Source: Acheta domesticus
Taxonomy: Eukaryota > Arthropoda > Insecta > Orthoptera > Gryllidae
DNA: 64,000 nucleotides
Assembly (NCBI GenBank): GCA_031308135.1
Contig: JAHLJT010000631.1
Location: 216,812,111-216,876,110 of the forward strand
Direction: 5' to 3'
Position numbers and translations under genes: made by a program. Each line of letters opens with the position of its first letter. The stretch's first letter is position 1. Of this stretch, positions 10,687 to 21,639 are shown one piece after another. The notes below the pieces were generated by a model, which was not told where the DNA came from, searched no databases, and saw only the letters and a program-made list of their open reading frames with translations.

Positions 10687-13680
10687 CTGACAAAAGAAAG
10701 AGCAATACAAAATAAATGATGAAGCTCTTAATTTGATATGGGAACCTATATATTTTTCTAAGATAGTATTACCTTAGCCTGAAATAAAGTGATTTATTTG
10801 ACTTATTTAATCTGACTCTTTTCTTTGACAATTTCATAATTGTCCACTTGGTAAGTTGTTTTCTGAAGGGACACGCAATAATGAAATGGAAGGTAGTGAA
10901 TATATAAATCAGGGAATTTCGAGAAGAAATAAAATTAATCTAATACAATTCGTAAAATAAAGATTGGGAATATAAAGTACTTAACCCTGAAGAAAATAAC
11001 ATTACTGTTGACTTTGCGATTCTAAATGATTAATGTTTTAATCTGGGATGGATCCATAAGGTATTCAGGAGTGGGGAATATTTCAGTTCAGTCAAGATAT
11101 CTCTGAAGTAATAAAAAAAACTCAATAATGGTCAACTTGAAATAAAAAAAAATGTGTTTTCATAATATATATGAATATGAATAATATAATATTTCTTTGG
11201 AATAGGAAATGATCAGTGTGTAAAAATATTTGAATATATTAAGTAAAATTATTTACAAAAATTTTGATTTGGAGTACCCCCACTCTGGATTTGGCAGACT
11301 TTGATGGTTACAATTTTATATATTACTCATTATTAAATAGAGAAATGTCGCAATCAAAGTACATGCAGTCAAATTTGACAAGATACGAGAAGTAACATAT
11401 CACAACAAATTATTATGATGGACAGGCTACAAAAATTGTCGAAATCTTTGAATCGGCGGGTTACGTTAGCCAATGACCGTAAACATACCTGCACGACTTT
11501 TGATGTGGTGTCAACGAAGCTACACCCAAAAGTAACCAGAAATTGCAGTGAGAGTGGAATTTAAGGCATGACTCGTTCAAGATCATGAGCTTTGTGTTAT
11601 CACTTCGTTTCTCGCACCATCACTGCCTTTGCATTCACGCAAGAAACACGCGTTTGAATTATAGTGTTAACGAAACATATTATTAGCCCATGGGTTGCAA
11701 TTTATGCGCTTAACTCGAGTGTAATAGCTATAGATTCTTTAATAGTTGTTCTATTAAACAGCTTGATTTATAAAACTTTAGATCCCGGAACGCGCCTCAA
11801 ATTCGTTATAATTTATTAGAAATATAATTTAATAATTATTACCGAAGTAACGGAACACCGTTCCGTCGCATTCCGCCAGAAATTAAGCCCTGCTATTAAA
11901 TAATTCGTATCTTTTCTTAACAGCAATTCTTGAAGGAATGAGAACAATAATAGTTTCAATATTTCATAGCTACTTATTATAATGTCAATAAAGAAGCATG
12001 TATTACTTTAATTGTTATTGGATATTTTATTACAGAATTTTACTGTACAATTGTTAAAATAACAGCATGATATTCATTATGACTCATTATTATTATCATC
12101 CAGATAGAATGGTGTTCTAAACTCATATGATTTGCAGAACTTATAGAATAATTTTTGGAATTTTCCTCTTAGTTTTAGGTCAGAATGCCATTTTGTTATG
12201 TACGGTCTCCTGGAATAATATTTTTTAAATCGGGCAAGTTTACTTTTCCTGATCTGGTACTTTGTAATGAAACACGTGTTGTCATACCGGGTGCTTGGTA
12301 ATGACGCAGAAGATGCGCATGATTAAGCAAAATCGTTTAATTACCTATTTTTATTGCCATTTCCACACAATTGGAAAAAGAGTAGTAAGTGCAGCAAATA
12401 CCGATCACCGCAATGCCCAACCGCAACCTTCATCCTATTAGGCTAACAAAATAATATATTACGGATTATTTTACTCCAGTAAAGTCAATCTAATGTTCTG
12501 CAGCCCAAGAAGTTCGTTCTCATTTCCACTTTTTTCAGCATTAATCGAAATTGGAGCTACTGCTGAATGTCTAGATCCAGGAGCATGCTTACGGTGCCAC
12601 AACAGGATAAAACCTTTGATTGGTTGGAGGGAGCTGATCCAGCCCTGGGAGTAAAATGAATAAGTAACCTAAAATACTGCATTTTTAATTGAAGAACACA
12701 AATCAGCAAATAGGCAAAAATCCGCAGCTCAGTAATCAGGTCAAACTCATATAAAAGCTGAGAGCTGTTGACTTTCATCGCTCGTGTGTTTGCAGCACAC
12801 CGTGTTCGGCAAAAAAATCCAATTTCATTTTTGTTTAGCATTACATGACTTTCCGAGAAAAAGTTAACCATTTTAAAGGCAGCTTACAACGAACGAGTAT
12901 GTGGCGGTTCTGTCAGGTTCGCCTATTAAGTAGCTCATCAAAAAAATCATTGTGAAGTCTGAAAAAGTCATTGTAAGTCTGAAAATTTGGTCAAGTGATC
13001 TGTTCTATTTACAATAAATGTTCCCACAACTATATCTTGCGCTTGCGCAAATGTCATAAATGTAATTTTCTCTAAAAATAATGTATAAAAAACTCATTAC
13101 TCAAATTCATTCCCATTGACCTCACAATTTTTAAAACATGTTGATGCAACTGATGTAGTTCCCAAAACAATAATGGTTATAATACCAATTTAATAATGAC
13201 TGGAAAATCCTGCATTTTTGTAGCATATTTGCATGCATTTTTCAGGGCTAAAAGCTTGCATAAACTTTCCAGCTCTAGTTAAAACCTTGTTCAGTTTATC
13301 CTTTCCAGGGTTGTATTTGTGAGATTTGGGGGACATTATATTAGGTAATATGACACGAGAAGTGATACGTGCTTCGTACATTACGAAAGATCAGTGGAGT
13401 GCCGTATATCCCTCTGAAATGAGGCTGAAGTGCATAAGCAACTGTACTTACAGTCACCGTAAAAACACAACCAAGAGTAAATATAAAAGATAAATTTAAT
13501 TGGTAACTGTATACTCAAAAACTGTGAAATACATAATAAGGAATGTTTTACGGAATGTATTAACAATAAATGAGATACGAGTGAAGATTTTTACTTTTTT
13601 GTGTACCTACGTATAAATAAAGTAATATATGTAGTATAGAGAAAGATATGTAATGCTGCGGAAAACCGATTTTGATATTT
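10687..13680. other. No gene recognised upstream of SV2-like copy 1
   Basis: AT-rich sequence with short open frames only and no repeat boundaries I could define. A 5' untranslated exon and promoter of the SV2-like gene should lie in this direction, but I could not identify them. Confidence 0.5.
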
Positions 13681-14253
13681 CAACGGAAGTACACGTTTTG
13701 GGATCCTCTGATACCGAAAAAATGTTGGTTTCTTTTCTGAAAACGTCTGTCCGTCTTTCTGCCCGTCCGTCTGTGAACATTAGTGCCTAAACTATTTGTA
13801 GGATTTTTTTTCAAAATGAATATTCCTCCGGGCTATATGGCCCGACTGGGAGCTCTGCCACTTTGAAAATCATTATTTAAATTTTAGGGGTACTTTACAT
13901 GAAATCCTTGGAAAATTTTCAAAATTTTCTCCAAAATGGCACCAATTTTTTTGTCCTAAAATTTCTTGTAACAAAAGAGTATACTCATATAAAGAAATAC
14001 ACGTATAAAGATGGCATTCTTAGATATTATTTTCACTGTCAACTCTGAATATTCAAAGATTACAAAAGTTTGAATTTTTTTGGCGTCTTCCTACAACTAA
14101 ATTATTGAAGATGGCGATTCAATGAAATTTGTTCTCCACAATCAGTTCTTTAATTGACGTCTTGTACATTTCTTAAAAAAATAGCAGTTTTCGCGCAATT
14201 TTATGTGAAATATGGCAATATTACAAAATATTGAAAACAAGGCTTTCTCGCCG

Positions 14254-14335
14254 GCCCGATGGCCGAGATTGCTGAAGCAGTGGAGCCGTAGCGGTCTAAG
14301 AACGAAGAGTCGCGGGTTCGAGTCTCGCCTTGGGC
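14254..14335 (+). repeat. tRNA-derived repeat head (Leu/Ser-like, degenerate)
   Basis: An 82-nt tRNA-like unit: GCCCGA at 14254-14259 pairs with TTGGGC at 14330-14335 as acceptor stem, a TGGCCGAG A-box-like start follows, and GCGGGTTCGAGTCTCGC forms a T-arm with a seven-base loop and serves as B box. The D-arm and anticodon region do not fold cleanly, so it is a pseudo-tRNA or SINE head, not a functional tRNA gene. Confidence 0.55.
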
Positions 14336-14383
14336 AAGGCCGTCTAGAAAAGTTTATTAGAAAAGTATATTCTAGACGGCCTT
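14336..14383. repeat. Perfect 14-bp inverted repeat (hairpin)
   Basis: AAGGCCGTCTAGAA at 14336-14349 is perfectly complementary to TTCTAGACGGCCTT at 14370-14383 across a 20-nt loop. It abuts the tRNA-like unit, and CTTGGGCA occurs on both sides of it, so it probably belongs to the body of the same SINE-like repeat. Confidence 0.85.
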
Positions 14384-15470
14384 CCCTTGGGCATGGTTGA
14401 TGTGTTCCTCCTTTCATCACCATATTGTTTCATCCTCATTGATACCATAACGTTAAATTCCAATAGTGGTCGCTAATGACCTAGAAGTTGATGCGACCTT
14501 AAATAACTAGAAAAAAATCTCAAAAATGGCTCCAAATGTTTTCTTCAATATTTTTGTATAGTGCACTATACAAGAGTGCCAAAATACGCTATGACAGACA
14601 TGACAAAAACGCTATGACAAAAATGCCATTTTGCTGTACTCTTTTTCCTTTTTAAAAATTACACAAATGTATTTTGGGAATACAATACGGAGTTTTTTTA
14701 AATACATTATTGTATTTGAAAGTAGAAGATCTTTAAATAATTTCTTATTAAGTTTTTCGAAAACTCAAAAGTATCCTGTAAACATTCGCCCAAAATAACG
14801 TATTTTCTAGAAACGGCTCCAATTTTTTATGTATTTCTTTTTCTGCGGATTGTGCTAAATGCACTGAATAGCATGACATAAATGTCACTCTGATTTATTC
14901 TTTTGCTTTTTAAAAACCACACAAATGAAATTTTAACGAAATATCTAGCACATCGTTAATATACACTTTACGGGCATTTATTACACATTATCGCATTTAT
15001 GAATACTTAAACGTGAATACAAATGCTTCTAACAATTTCTAAAGAAGTTTCTGGGAAACTTTAGTTTTAGGTGAAAACATGTGCGTTTTCAGATGCGCTA
15101 AACTGATATTGGCACTGCAGTGACATAAGTTGATGCCCAGAGCCACCTAAGCCGGTAAATTTTAAAAGAAATGGTGTTCCTAGAACACCTAAGGCAATAT
15201 CTGTGCAGGGGCGCCCAGAGAAAACATGAGACTTGAGGCAGTAGATGGCCCCTTATTTAAAACAAAACTTCCCCGCCCCTCCCCGATACATGAACTGAAT
15301 TCATTAGTCTATAGGCCGATATACACGGTATAGTTTTCCGTGTAGATTCTTCATGTAGTCCAGACTTTACGCTTTCTGCATGAGAAAAGTATGAACATGT
15401 TCGTACTTTTTCGTGTAGAAAGCATACATATAAAAATACAATAGATAAAACATACAATAAAATATTCAAA

Positions 15471-15850
15471 TTGTATCCTATTATAAATTCTAAATCCACT
15501 CTCAGTATTGAATGTGGATTATTAATATATTCATCTATTACAAAACCTACAATTTCATATGCTAGTCCAGTTTGGTGTAATGTAACCTCCACTCATTTAA
15601 CAAACTTACAAGTAGTACAAAATAAATTTTTAAGAAAAATTACCAAACCCCATGGTTTATTAGCAACGCACAATTACACAGAGACTTCAAATTAGAACCA
15701 ATTAGAAAACATTTAGAAGAACAAAATTCAATTTTTTTTAAAATTCTTCCTGAAGTTCCTTGTTCTTCACTTTTTAATTTAGGCCAATCTTATAATGCAC
15801 CAAACAGAATTAAATCTCGTTTCCCTAGAGACATATTTAAACCACCGTAA
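15471..15850 (+). pseudogene. Jockey-type LINE reverse transcriptase, C-terminal fragment
   Basis: The frame reads YPIINSKSTLSIECGLLIYS, ISYASPVWCN and LQVVQNKFLRKITK, the typical end of a Jockey-clade RT (Y-S-hydrophobic, YASPVW, LQxxQNKxLR). It continues in a shifted frame as HRDFKLEPIRKHLEEQNSIF and ends PRDIFKPP before a stop. One frameshift lies near 15655-15672. The catalytic RT core is absent, so this is a 3' remnant, as left by 5'-truncated LINE insertion. Confidence 0.8.
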
Positions 15851-16059
15851 TTCAGAACGATTTAGATTATTTTAAATAAATAATAAATTTCATTACTATA
15901 TTTGCTATTTTCAAACAAAAGATAGCAAAAGTTACAAAATACATAAATATCGTTAGCCAAACATGGCAGTTACGTAATGAGTGACGGACTCTAAAAGTTC
16001 TTATGTATCCATTATAATACACTTCCTTGGAAGGCAGTAATGCCGAACAAGCAGAATAC

Positions 16060-16457
16060 TAAGGTCCGATTAAATTAAGAAGATGATTGACAGTTCTGTG
16101 TGACGTCAGGACGCCTCTCCCGTTTCCATGGCAGCTGCCAACCAGAGAGACAAAACGTGACGTGTCAGGTCGCTCAGTTGCCACTGCCGAACACGGGGAA
16201 CATTTGAGCATCGCACAGCGACTTCTCTGCCGCCTCGCCGCCCGCGTTTCTGCCTGTGCTGCGCGCGCAATGTGTATTGTGTTGTGATGAGTTGCATTGA
16301 GGTTAGGCTTTTGTCGTATTTTTTACAATTTTACACGTATTTTTTGAAGTGTTTGTTTTCGTGTCCCGGTAACACGTGCTCAGTGGTTTGCGACCTGGCA
16401 ACGTCGCTCCCCTCCACTCACAAATGTCAATCACCTTCTTAATTTAATCGGACCTTA
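16060..16457. mobile_element. MITE with 33-bp TIRs, TA-flanked, GC-rich core
   Basis: The left terminus (16060-16092), starting TAAGGTCCGATTAAATTAAG, matches the complement of the right terminus (16425-16457) with one mismatch in 33. The outer TA on each side fits a 2-bp TA target duplication, as for Tc1/mariner-type elements. The 330-bp core is far richer in G+C and CpG than its surroundings and includes TGACGTCA at 16101 and a GCGCGCGC-like block. No transposase is encoded. Confidence 0.88.
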
Positions 16458-17289
16458 AATAAATAAATTTTTTAAAAAAAGAAGAAAGCATGCAGTTTGA
16501 TTCCAGCGCCTCTAGCGGCAGAATCGTTCACTAATGGTAATCGGCCATGTCGATTTTGTGGTTAGGTGCGATTGTATGAAGTGATATATTGTGATAAACT
16601 ACTTGTTTTCTTATCCCTGCCTTCCAATTTTTATACTCTACGCCCCTCATGGTTAATTAATACTAAATCAAGATCATAGTCAGAACGCATGCATAGAAAT
16701 ACCATCACTGAAAGTACTCGGACGACGCAATTCAGTTGTTTCCCGCTAGCCCCCTTCCCCCTGGCGGCGGCTTGTGGCGATTCATGCAGAAAGCATATAT
16801 ATATAGAAAGCGTATAGACCGTGTATGCGCTACTTTTTGGCTTTTATACGTTCAGTTTGAGATTTTGACGTTTCTGTATAGAAACTGAATGAGAATCTAC
16901 ACGAAAACTGTACCGTGTATATCGACCTTAAGAAACTAATTACTTACAGCGGTGAATTTGAATTAGGAATACAGTTTACTGTCTCGCTACTGTTTACGCA
17001 GTATAGAGAAAGTATTGTAATGTTGCAGGGAAAACGGCAAATTTTCGATAAAAATACTCATATTGCCGGGCCCTGGCAACGAAAAAGTGGAGAAATCTTG
17101 TTCCTGTATGTAGTCAATTACTTCCTCTTCCTTTTACGCTAGGACGCAGAACTTTTTCAAGAATGATCCAGTGCTTTTAGCAAAGTGCATTAGAATGGGC
17201 ATTTACTGTACTAGTGTTGATCATCTGACCATTATCAGGGACGAGGTTAATGGCCTGCATAAATCCATTTAGGGTACTACGTCCCAGAT

Positions 17290-17990
17290 TTGGCTTTCCG
17301 AATTAAGATTGATAAAGTGTCCATATCATACCATCATATGGGATGCATGATTTCTATGCGTCACAGCGCGATCGCACAGTTCCAAATATGGCCACAAGAT
17401 GCCACGATCAGGCGTAGTGCTGATATGCCAGATATGACATGCTTGTATGACATCGGGTATGAGGTGCTAGCGAAGCTTATCGCAGTAACGCTGACCAGTC
17501 GCACTGCAAGTCTTTGGTCCTTGAGCGCCAGCCTTTTCAAAAAAGAATGGGCCAATGATGAACGTCACCATGAAGCCACACCATACAGTGACACGACCAT
17601 CATGCACAGGAACTTCATGTACATTGCCTGGCGTGAAGATCCTCACACTCGGCCATTCTCTGTGTTCACTTCAGTCATCAGGGAAAAATGTGCCTCGTCT
17701 GTCCATAGGATGGTCCAAGGCCAGGCCTCGTCAACTTCAATCCTTGCGAGAAAGTAGATCCCGTTGGCCCGAAGTCAACCTGTTGGGAGCCGATTGGTGC
17801 AAGCGCCTATACTATATGGATCTGGTACGGATACCATTTGAGAATGGTTCGAAGCAAGCACCTTCCGTACAGTGGCCCATGGGATATTCGACTTTCGGAC
17901 GCAGCAAGCGCACTGCTTGACGTTCGGGAATTGCGCGCAGCGTTGTCGGCTAGAGCAACAACGATTTCATCAACCACCTGTGGTTCCACC
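17290..17990 (-). pseudogene. Tc1/mariner-like transposase, degenerate
   Basis: On the minus strand, fragments in different frames resemble the DDE transposases common in insect genomes: an HTH-like piece DEIVVALADNAARNS ending ILKWYPYQIHIV, then TILWTDEAHFSLMTEVNTEN (first conserved Asp block, DNA about 17640-17710), then VTVWCGFMVTFIIGPFFFE and ATGQRYCDKLR. At least two frameshifts and several stops separate them. The later catalytic block (usually QDGAPPH) is not recognisable, so the element is dead. Opposite-strand open frames here are shadows. Confidence 0.75.
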
Positions 17991-18139
17991 GGTCATCGGC
18001 CTCCACCCATAGTGACACCCAGTTCCCCAGTGGATTCAAACTTCATTATGTTCCGTAGAGCAGAGGAGAAAATGAACCCTTCCGTAATCATTTCAGTAGT
18101 TTTTGCACAAAATTGCGTGCAATATGTACTACAATTTTA

Positions 18140-19815
18140 AAAAATTACAAAAACAAGATTTTCTCAAAACGGTTCAAACTTTTTTTAAAACTTTTGGTAG
18201 GGATTGTATTAAATATACTCTATGAGACGACATAAACGCCATATTGCTCTATTCTTTTGTTTTTTCAAAAATTACAAAAATGAAACTTTTTCGACTTGTA
18301 ACACACGTTGTTAATATTTACATTAGCGGTGATTTTTTTTACATTACTATGTTTATAAGTACAAGGGATTTAAAAATTTTCTACTAAGTTTCTCGAGAAC
18401 TCAACCATTTTCTCTGAAAACTAGCTCAAAACTCCGCATTTTCAGAAACGCTCAAACGACATTTTCTCATAATTGGCTCCAATTTTTTCTTCACTCTTTT
18501 CGAAAGGATACTATCCTTACACTATCCCTACACAAATGTAATTTTTTGAAACGTTTCTCCAATCTTTAATATGCAAATTACCAGCAATTTGTGAACATTA
18601 TTATATTTATGAATGTAAGTGCTTCAAATTACTTTAAATGAAGGTTAATGAAAACTCAAAATTTTCTGCGAAAACGAGCTTTAAATTTCGCATTTTTAGT
18701 AGCGCTTAAACGCCATTTTCTTAAAAAAAGGCTACAATTTTTTTTAAATTGCCATTGAGGATGAGGTTTTTGTGTTCTTTAATATTCTAACATTAATATT
18801 TCCGTTATACCATTAGGAAACCGAAAAATTAAGAAAATGTCAAAAAATGTACTTTTGGCGGCGATAGATGGCAGCTGGTTTCCTCAGTATTTATCAAAAC
18901 TACATCTACAAATAAGGTCATGATTATTTTTTTTAATATACCAGTAGTTTTTCTATAATTTCGTGACAAATATAATAGCCCTCTGCAAATTTACTGCGCT
19001 TCAGGCAGCCAGATGCGTTGTAAATTAGAATTTGCAATTTTTTATATTATTTTTGTTCGTTTTTACTTTCGACCTTTTGTTGTACATTTGCACATTACTC
19101 TTTAAATAAATGATTTCTTTCCAAATATTGGAAATAAAAATTGATATCTCTTTAAGGGAGTATCGACAATGCAGGAAACGCAACAATTGAATTCCGTTCC
19201 GCTGTCTCGAATTTCTGTGAATTACGTCATTGTTGTGACTTGACAGAGCTGTATGACAGAGCTGTATGACTTCTTTTTCCAAGACAAGTTTACAAAACTT
19301 TTGTATTATACTTTTTTGCAGTTGTGGAATTCGCATAGTTTTGACAACTCTGCGATGGAAGCAGTGAGTTGTTCGCACTATGTAAGATATATAGGTGTGT
19401 TCACTCCCAGTCTAAAACTGAAGCTTATGTGAGGCTAGTTCTCACAGTTCTCGCAAACAAGAGCTGCGATCTTTGGGTCTCATTTGGGCAAGGTCGTGAG
19501 TGGTCTTGTAATGTGTAATAGCCACAGTTTAAGATGTCTTCTTAACATCTTACACCGCGACCCAAACCGATCGACCGGTACGTGCAAGTGAGGAACTAGC
19601 CTCAAACTAGCTTCAGAAAATTTGCCCCAAGATTTTCTTCGCGGCTTTTTAACACACCTATATATCTTACACCGTGGTTGATCACTTCTTGGTTGAATTG
19701 AACGTTTTCAAATAATAGCTAAGATGTTATTATTGGCAAGAAGTGCAATATTTGAATTCTACGTAGCTGCTTCCAATAATACGGGAAAGTATGTGCCGTT
19801 GTAGCACCACTAGTT
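18140..19815 (+). mobile_element. Satellite-module element, plus copy with right terminus
   Basis: It has tandem modules to about 18890 (CGCATTTTCAGAAACGCTCA at about 18436, again near 18690), then a distinctive tail ending ACGGGAAAGTATGTGCC and GTAGCACCACTAGTT (19801-19815). The tail is matched in inverse orientation by 62586-63290, including GACAAATATAATAGCC and the block near CAATGCAGGAAACGC. A separate MITE (19381-19671) is inserted in the tail. No protein is encoded; the left end was not located. Confidence 0.75.
19381..19671. mobile_element. MITE with perfect 21-bp TIR
   Basis: The 21 bp at 19381-19401 (starting TGTAAGATATATAGG) are exactly complementary to 19651-19671. Subterminal GAAGCTTATGTGAGGCTAGT is roughly complementary to AACTAGCCTCAAACTAGCTT. 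Length is 291 bp and it is non-coding. The homologous tail at 62.6-63.0 kb lacks it. A clear target duplication was not identified. Confidence 0.88.
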
Positions 19816-20529
19816 TGTATAATGTAATGCGAATACTGTGACAGCTACATTTATTCATATTTCTTTCATTTGTAAAAGAAAAAAATGACAAATCTTCCTG
19901 ACTATCGAAATAGACGCAGATATGTATCACAAGCGCCTTATTTGAATTGGAGTTTTTCATGTTTTAGCTGAGTGGTTTGCAGAGCAGCAATAAAAATATA
20001 TTTCAATATTACTATTCTATTTCCAATAAAATTAGAAAGTATGTGATTTCGTAGCACATAGCAGTTTTTCTGGTTTCAATTGATTCAATAAACTATTTTT
20101 TTTAAGTATAGTACTTCTTGTAAGTCTCCAAAAAACGCATCAATCCATTTATATCGGAAGAAATAAGACTACCAGAGGAAGTATCTTTCAGGTAAGAATG
20201 AACTCTTAATTAATTACGTCTCGTTGCTAATATTACTCATTTTATTAATATCCTTTCCTATTTTATTTTTTATATTTTCAAACGTTATTAATCCGGGAAA
20301 TACTAATACATTGTTAAGTCTAACATTTTAAATGTGTAATTGACGCAGACTTTTTTTCAAGAACTTACTTTTAAGGTTATATTTTAATTCGCACAAAACG
20401 TTTGTCAACTTCCTAACTCAAACACACAGTCTTATTTCAATTAGTAGTGCACCAAATTCACTCTCGTTTACGGATGAGATGTTTCACTCTACTGGAAGAC
20501 GAGACAGAAGGAATATAACAAAAAATACT

Positions 20530-21180
20530 TTTCATGGCAGAGAGTCTGACCCTAACAGACGAAGACAACAATAAACTGCAAAATTCTATCAATCGGAGGG
20601 CGGTCGGATTCATAGTTTCAAATGTTGGTTGTTCTGACCGGAAGTAGGTTCAGATGGCACATTGGAAATTTAGTCCGTACTTTAAGGTGATGAGAACAAT
20701 ATTTGCGCTCATTTCCTGGACATGGGCGACGTAGTCATGAAACATTGCAACATCTTACTACTATCAGAAACCTGCTTACATAATGAGGAAAGGCTGGTCA
20801 TTCCCAAGTGCAAATTTGTTGTGCAACTTAAACGTTGAAATGTCCGAGTCAGAGTTGTGGGTATCTACAGAAACGCGAAAGATAGTGCAAACACCGTGGC
20901 ACCTTGCATGTGCCGTAAATGCACAACACGCAACACACCAGGCTTACTGAGTGTAGGAGTTGGTAACATTTGTGTAGCCTAAGGCCAACTGGAAGACAGG
21001 CAATTTATTATGCTGATAGCCATCTACGTATCAATCAATACAAAGTGAACGATCATCGAATCAATGCAATGTCTTGTTGGCCTACCCTATTGAAGGGGCA
21101 GCATTTTGAGAAAAAAAATTGGGTAAAATGCCAGTGATCGTGTGTGGTGATTTCAATTTTTATTTCAACTTAAACAAAAC
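20530..21180 (+). pseudogene. Non-LTR retrotransposon endonuclease fragment
   Basis: Frames interrupted by stops read HCNILLLSETCLHNEERLVI, then VRVRVVGIYRNAKDS, then LIAIYVSINTK, then MPVIVCGDFNFYFN. The order L-x-SET-x-L, GxxIYRN, IYxSxNT and xxCGDFN is that of the apurinic-type endonuclease domain at the start of LINE ORF2 (catalytic Glu in SET, Asp and Asn in GDFN). At least three stops lie within it. No RT domain follows; the next sequence is satellite modules. Confidence 0.8.
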
Positions 21181-21639
21181 TCAACAGGAAATAAAATTTT
21201 TGAATGAAAAATTAATTTGAAACTAAAATTAATTTAAAATCGGATCCTGTCAAAGGCCAGTCTGTACATAGGTCAAGCACTTCCGTCCGCGTAATATTCT
21301 CGCGTCTTCCAGAAAATGTACAATTTACATTATTTATAATATAATTTATAATAAATAAATGTACATATCATAAATTATTCATTTCTGTTTTGGAATATGA
21401 GTCAATGGAAAACGTTTTTATTTAATTAAAATTAAATTTTCTTGATATAAATTTAGCCTAACCATTTCCTAACCATAAAAATCGTTAATAAATGAAAATC
21501 AACTTTTCCTAGCAGCTAAAGTTTCACTTTTGCTGCACGAGAGCCTCTCGCATATCTTTAAGGTTATGATGCATTTTTAAATCTTCGATTAGGTAGATGA
21601 TTTGCAGATTTTGTTAAGCTTCTTAAACAAGATAGAAAA

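Larger units (their letters stand above)
13740..15130 (+). repeat. Satellite-module array, plus orientation
   Basis: Diverged copies of the module that recurs through this window: a GGCTCCAA...TTTTT block, then TTTTCAAAAATTACACAAAT-like, then a stretch about nuclear numbers of TTTATGAATAC, then GCGTTTTCAGATGCGC. The array starts after a GTCCGTCTTTCTGCCCGTCC tract whose reverse complement occurs near 27950. It is interrupted by the tRNA-like repeat at 14254-14400. Confidence 0.65.
15305..16938. mobile_element. Inverted-repeat element with nested insertions
   Basis: GATATACACGGTATAGTTTT near 15314 is complementary to AAAACTGTACCGTGTATATC near 16904. The similarity runs outward through ATTAGT / ACTAAT and inward through CGTGTAGATT, giving about 45-bp inverted ends of a DNA-transposon-like unit. 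Inside lie a LINE RT fragment (15471-15850) and a MITE (16060-16457). CATGCAGAAAGC-like blocks just inside both ends add a second layer of symmetry. Confidence 0.7.

Noticed and set aside
14254..14335. Functional tRNA gene
   Set aside because: Acceptor and T stems form, but the D-arm and anticodon stem do not, so a SINE head or pseudo-tRNA is more likely.
17290..17757. 155-codon plus-strand frame
   Set aside because: The opposite strand carries recognisable transposase blocks over the same interval, so this is an antisense shadow.
20041..20066. A further right terminus of the satellite-module family (GTAGCACATAGCAG)
   Set aside because: It resembles the terminus after GAAAGTATGTG, but the last bases differ and no module array lies before it other than the one already ended at 19815, so it was not listed as a separate element.
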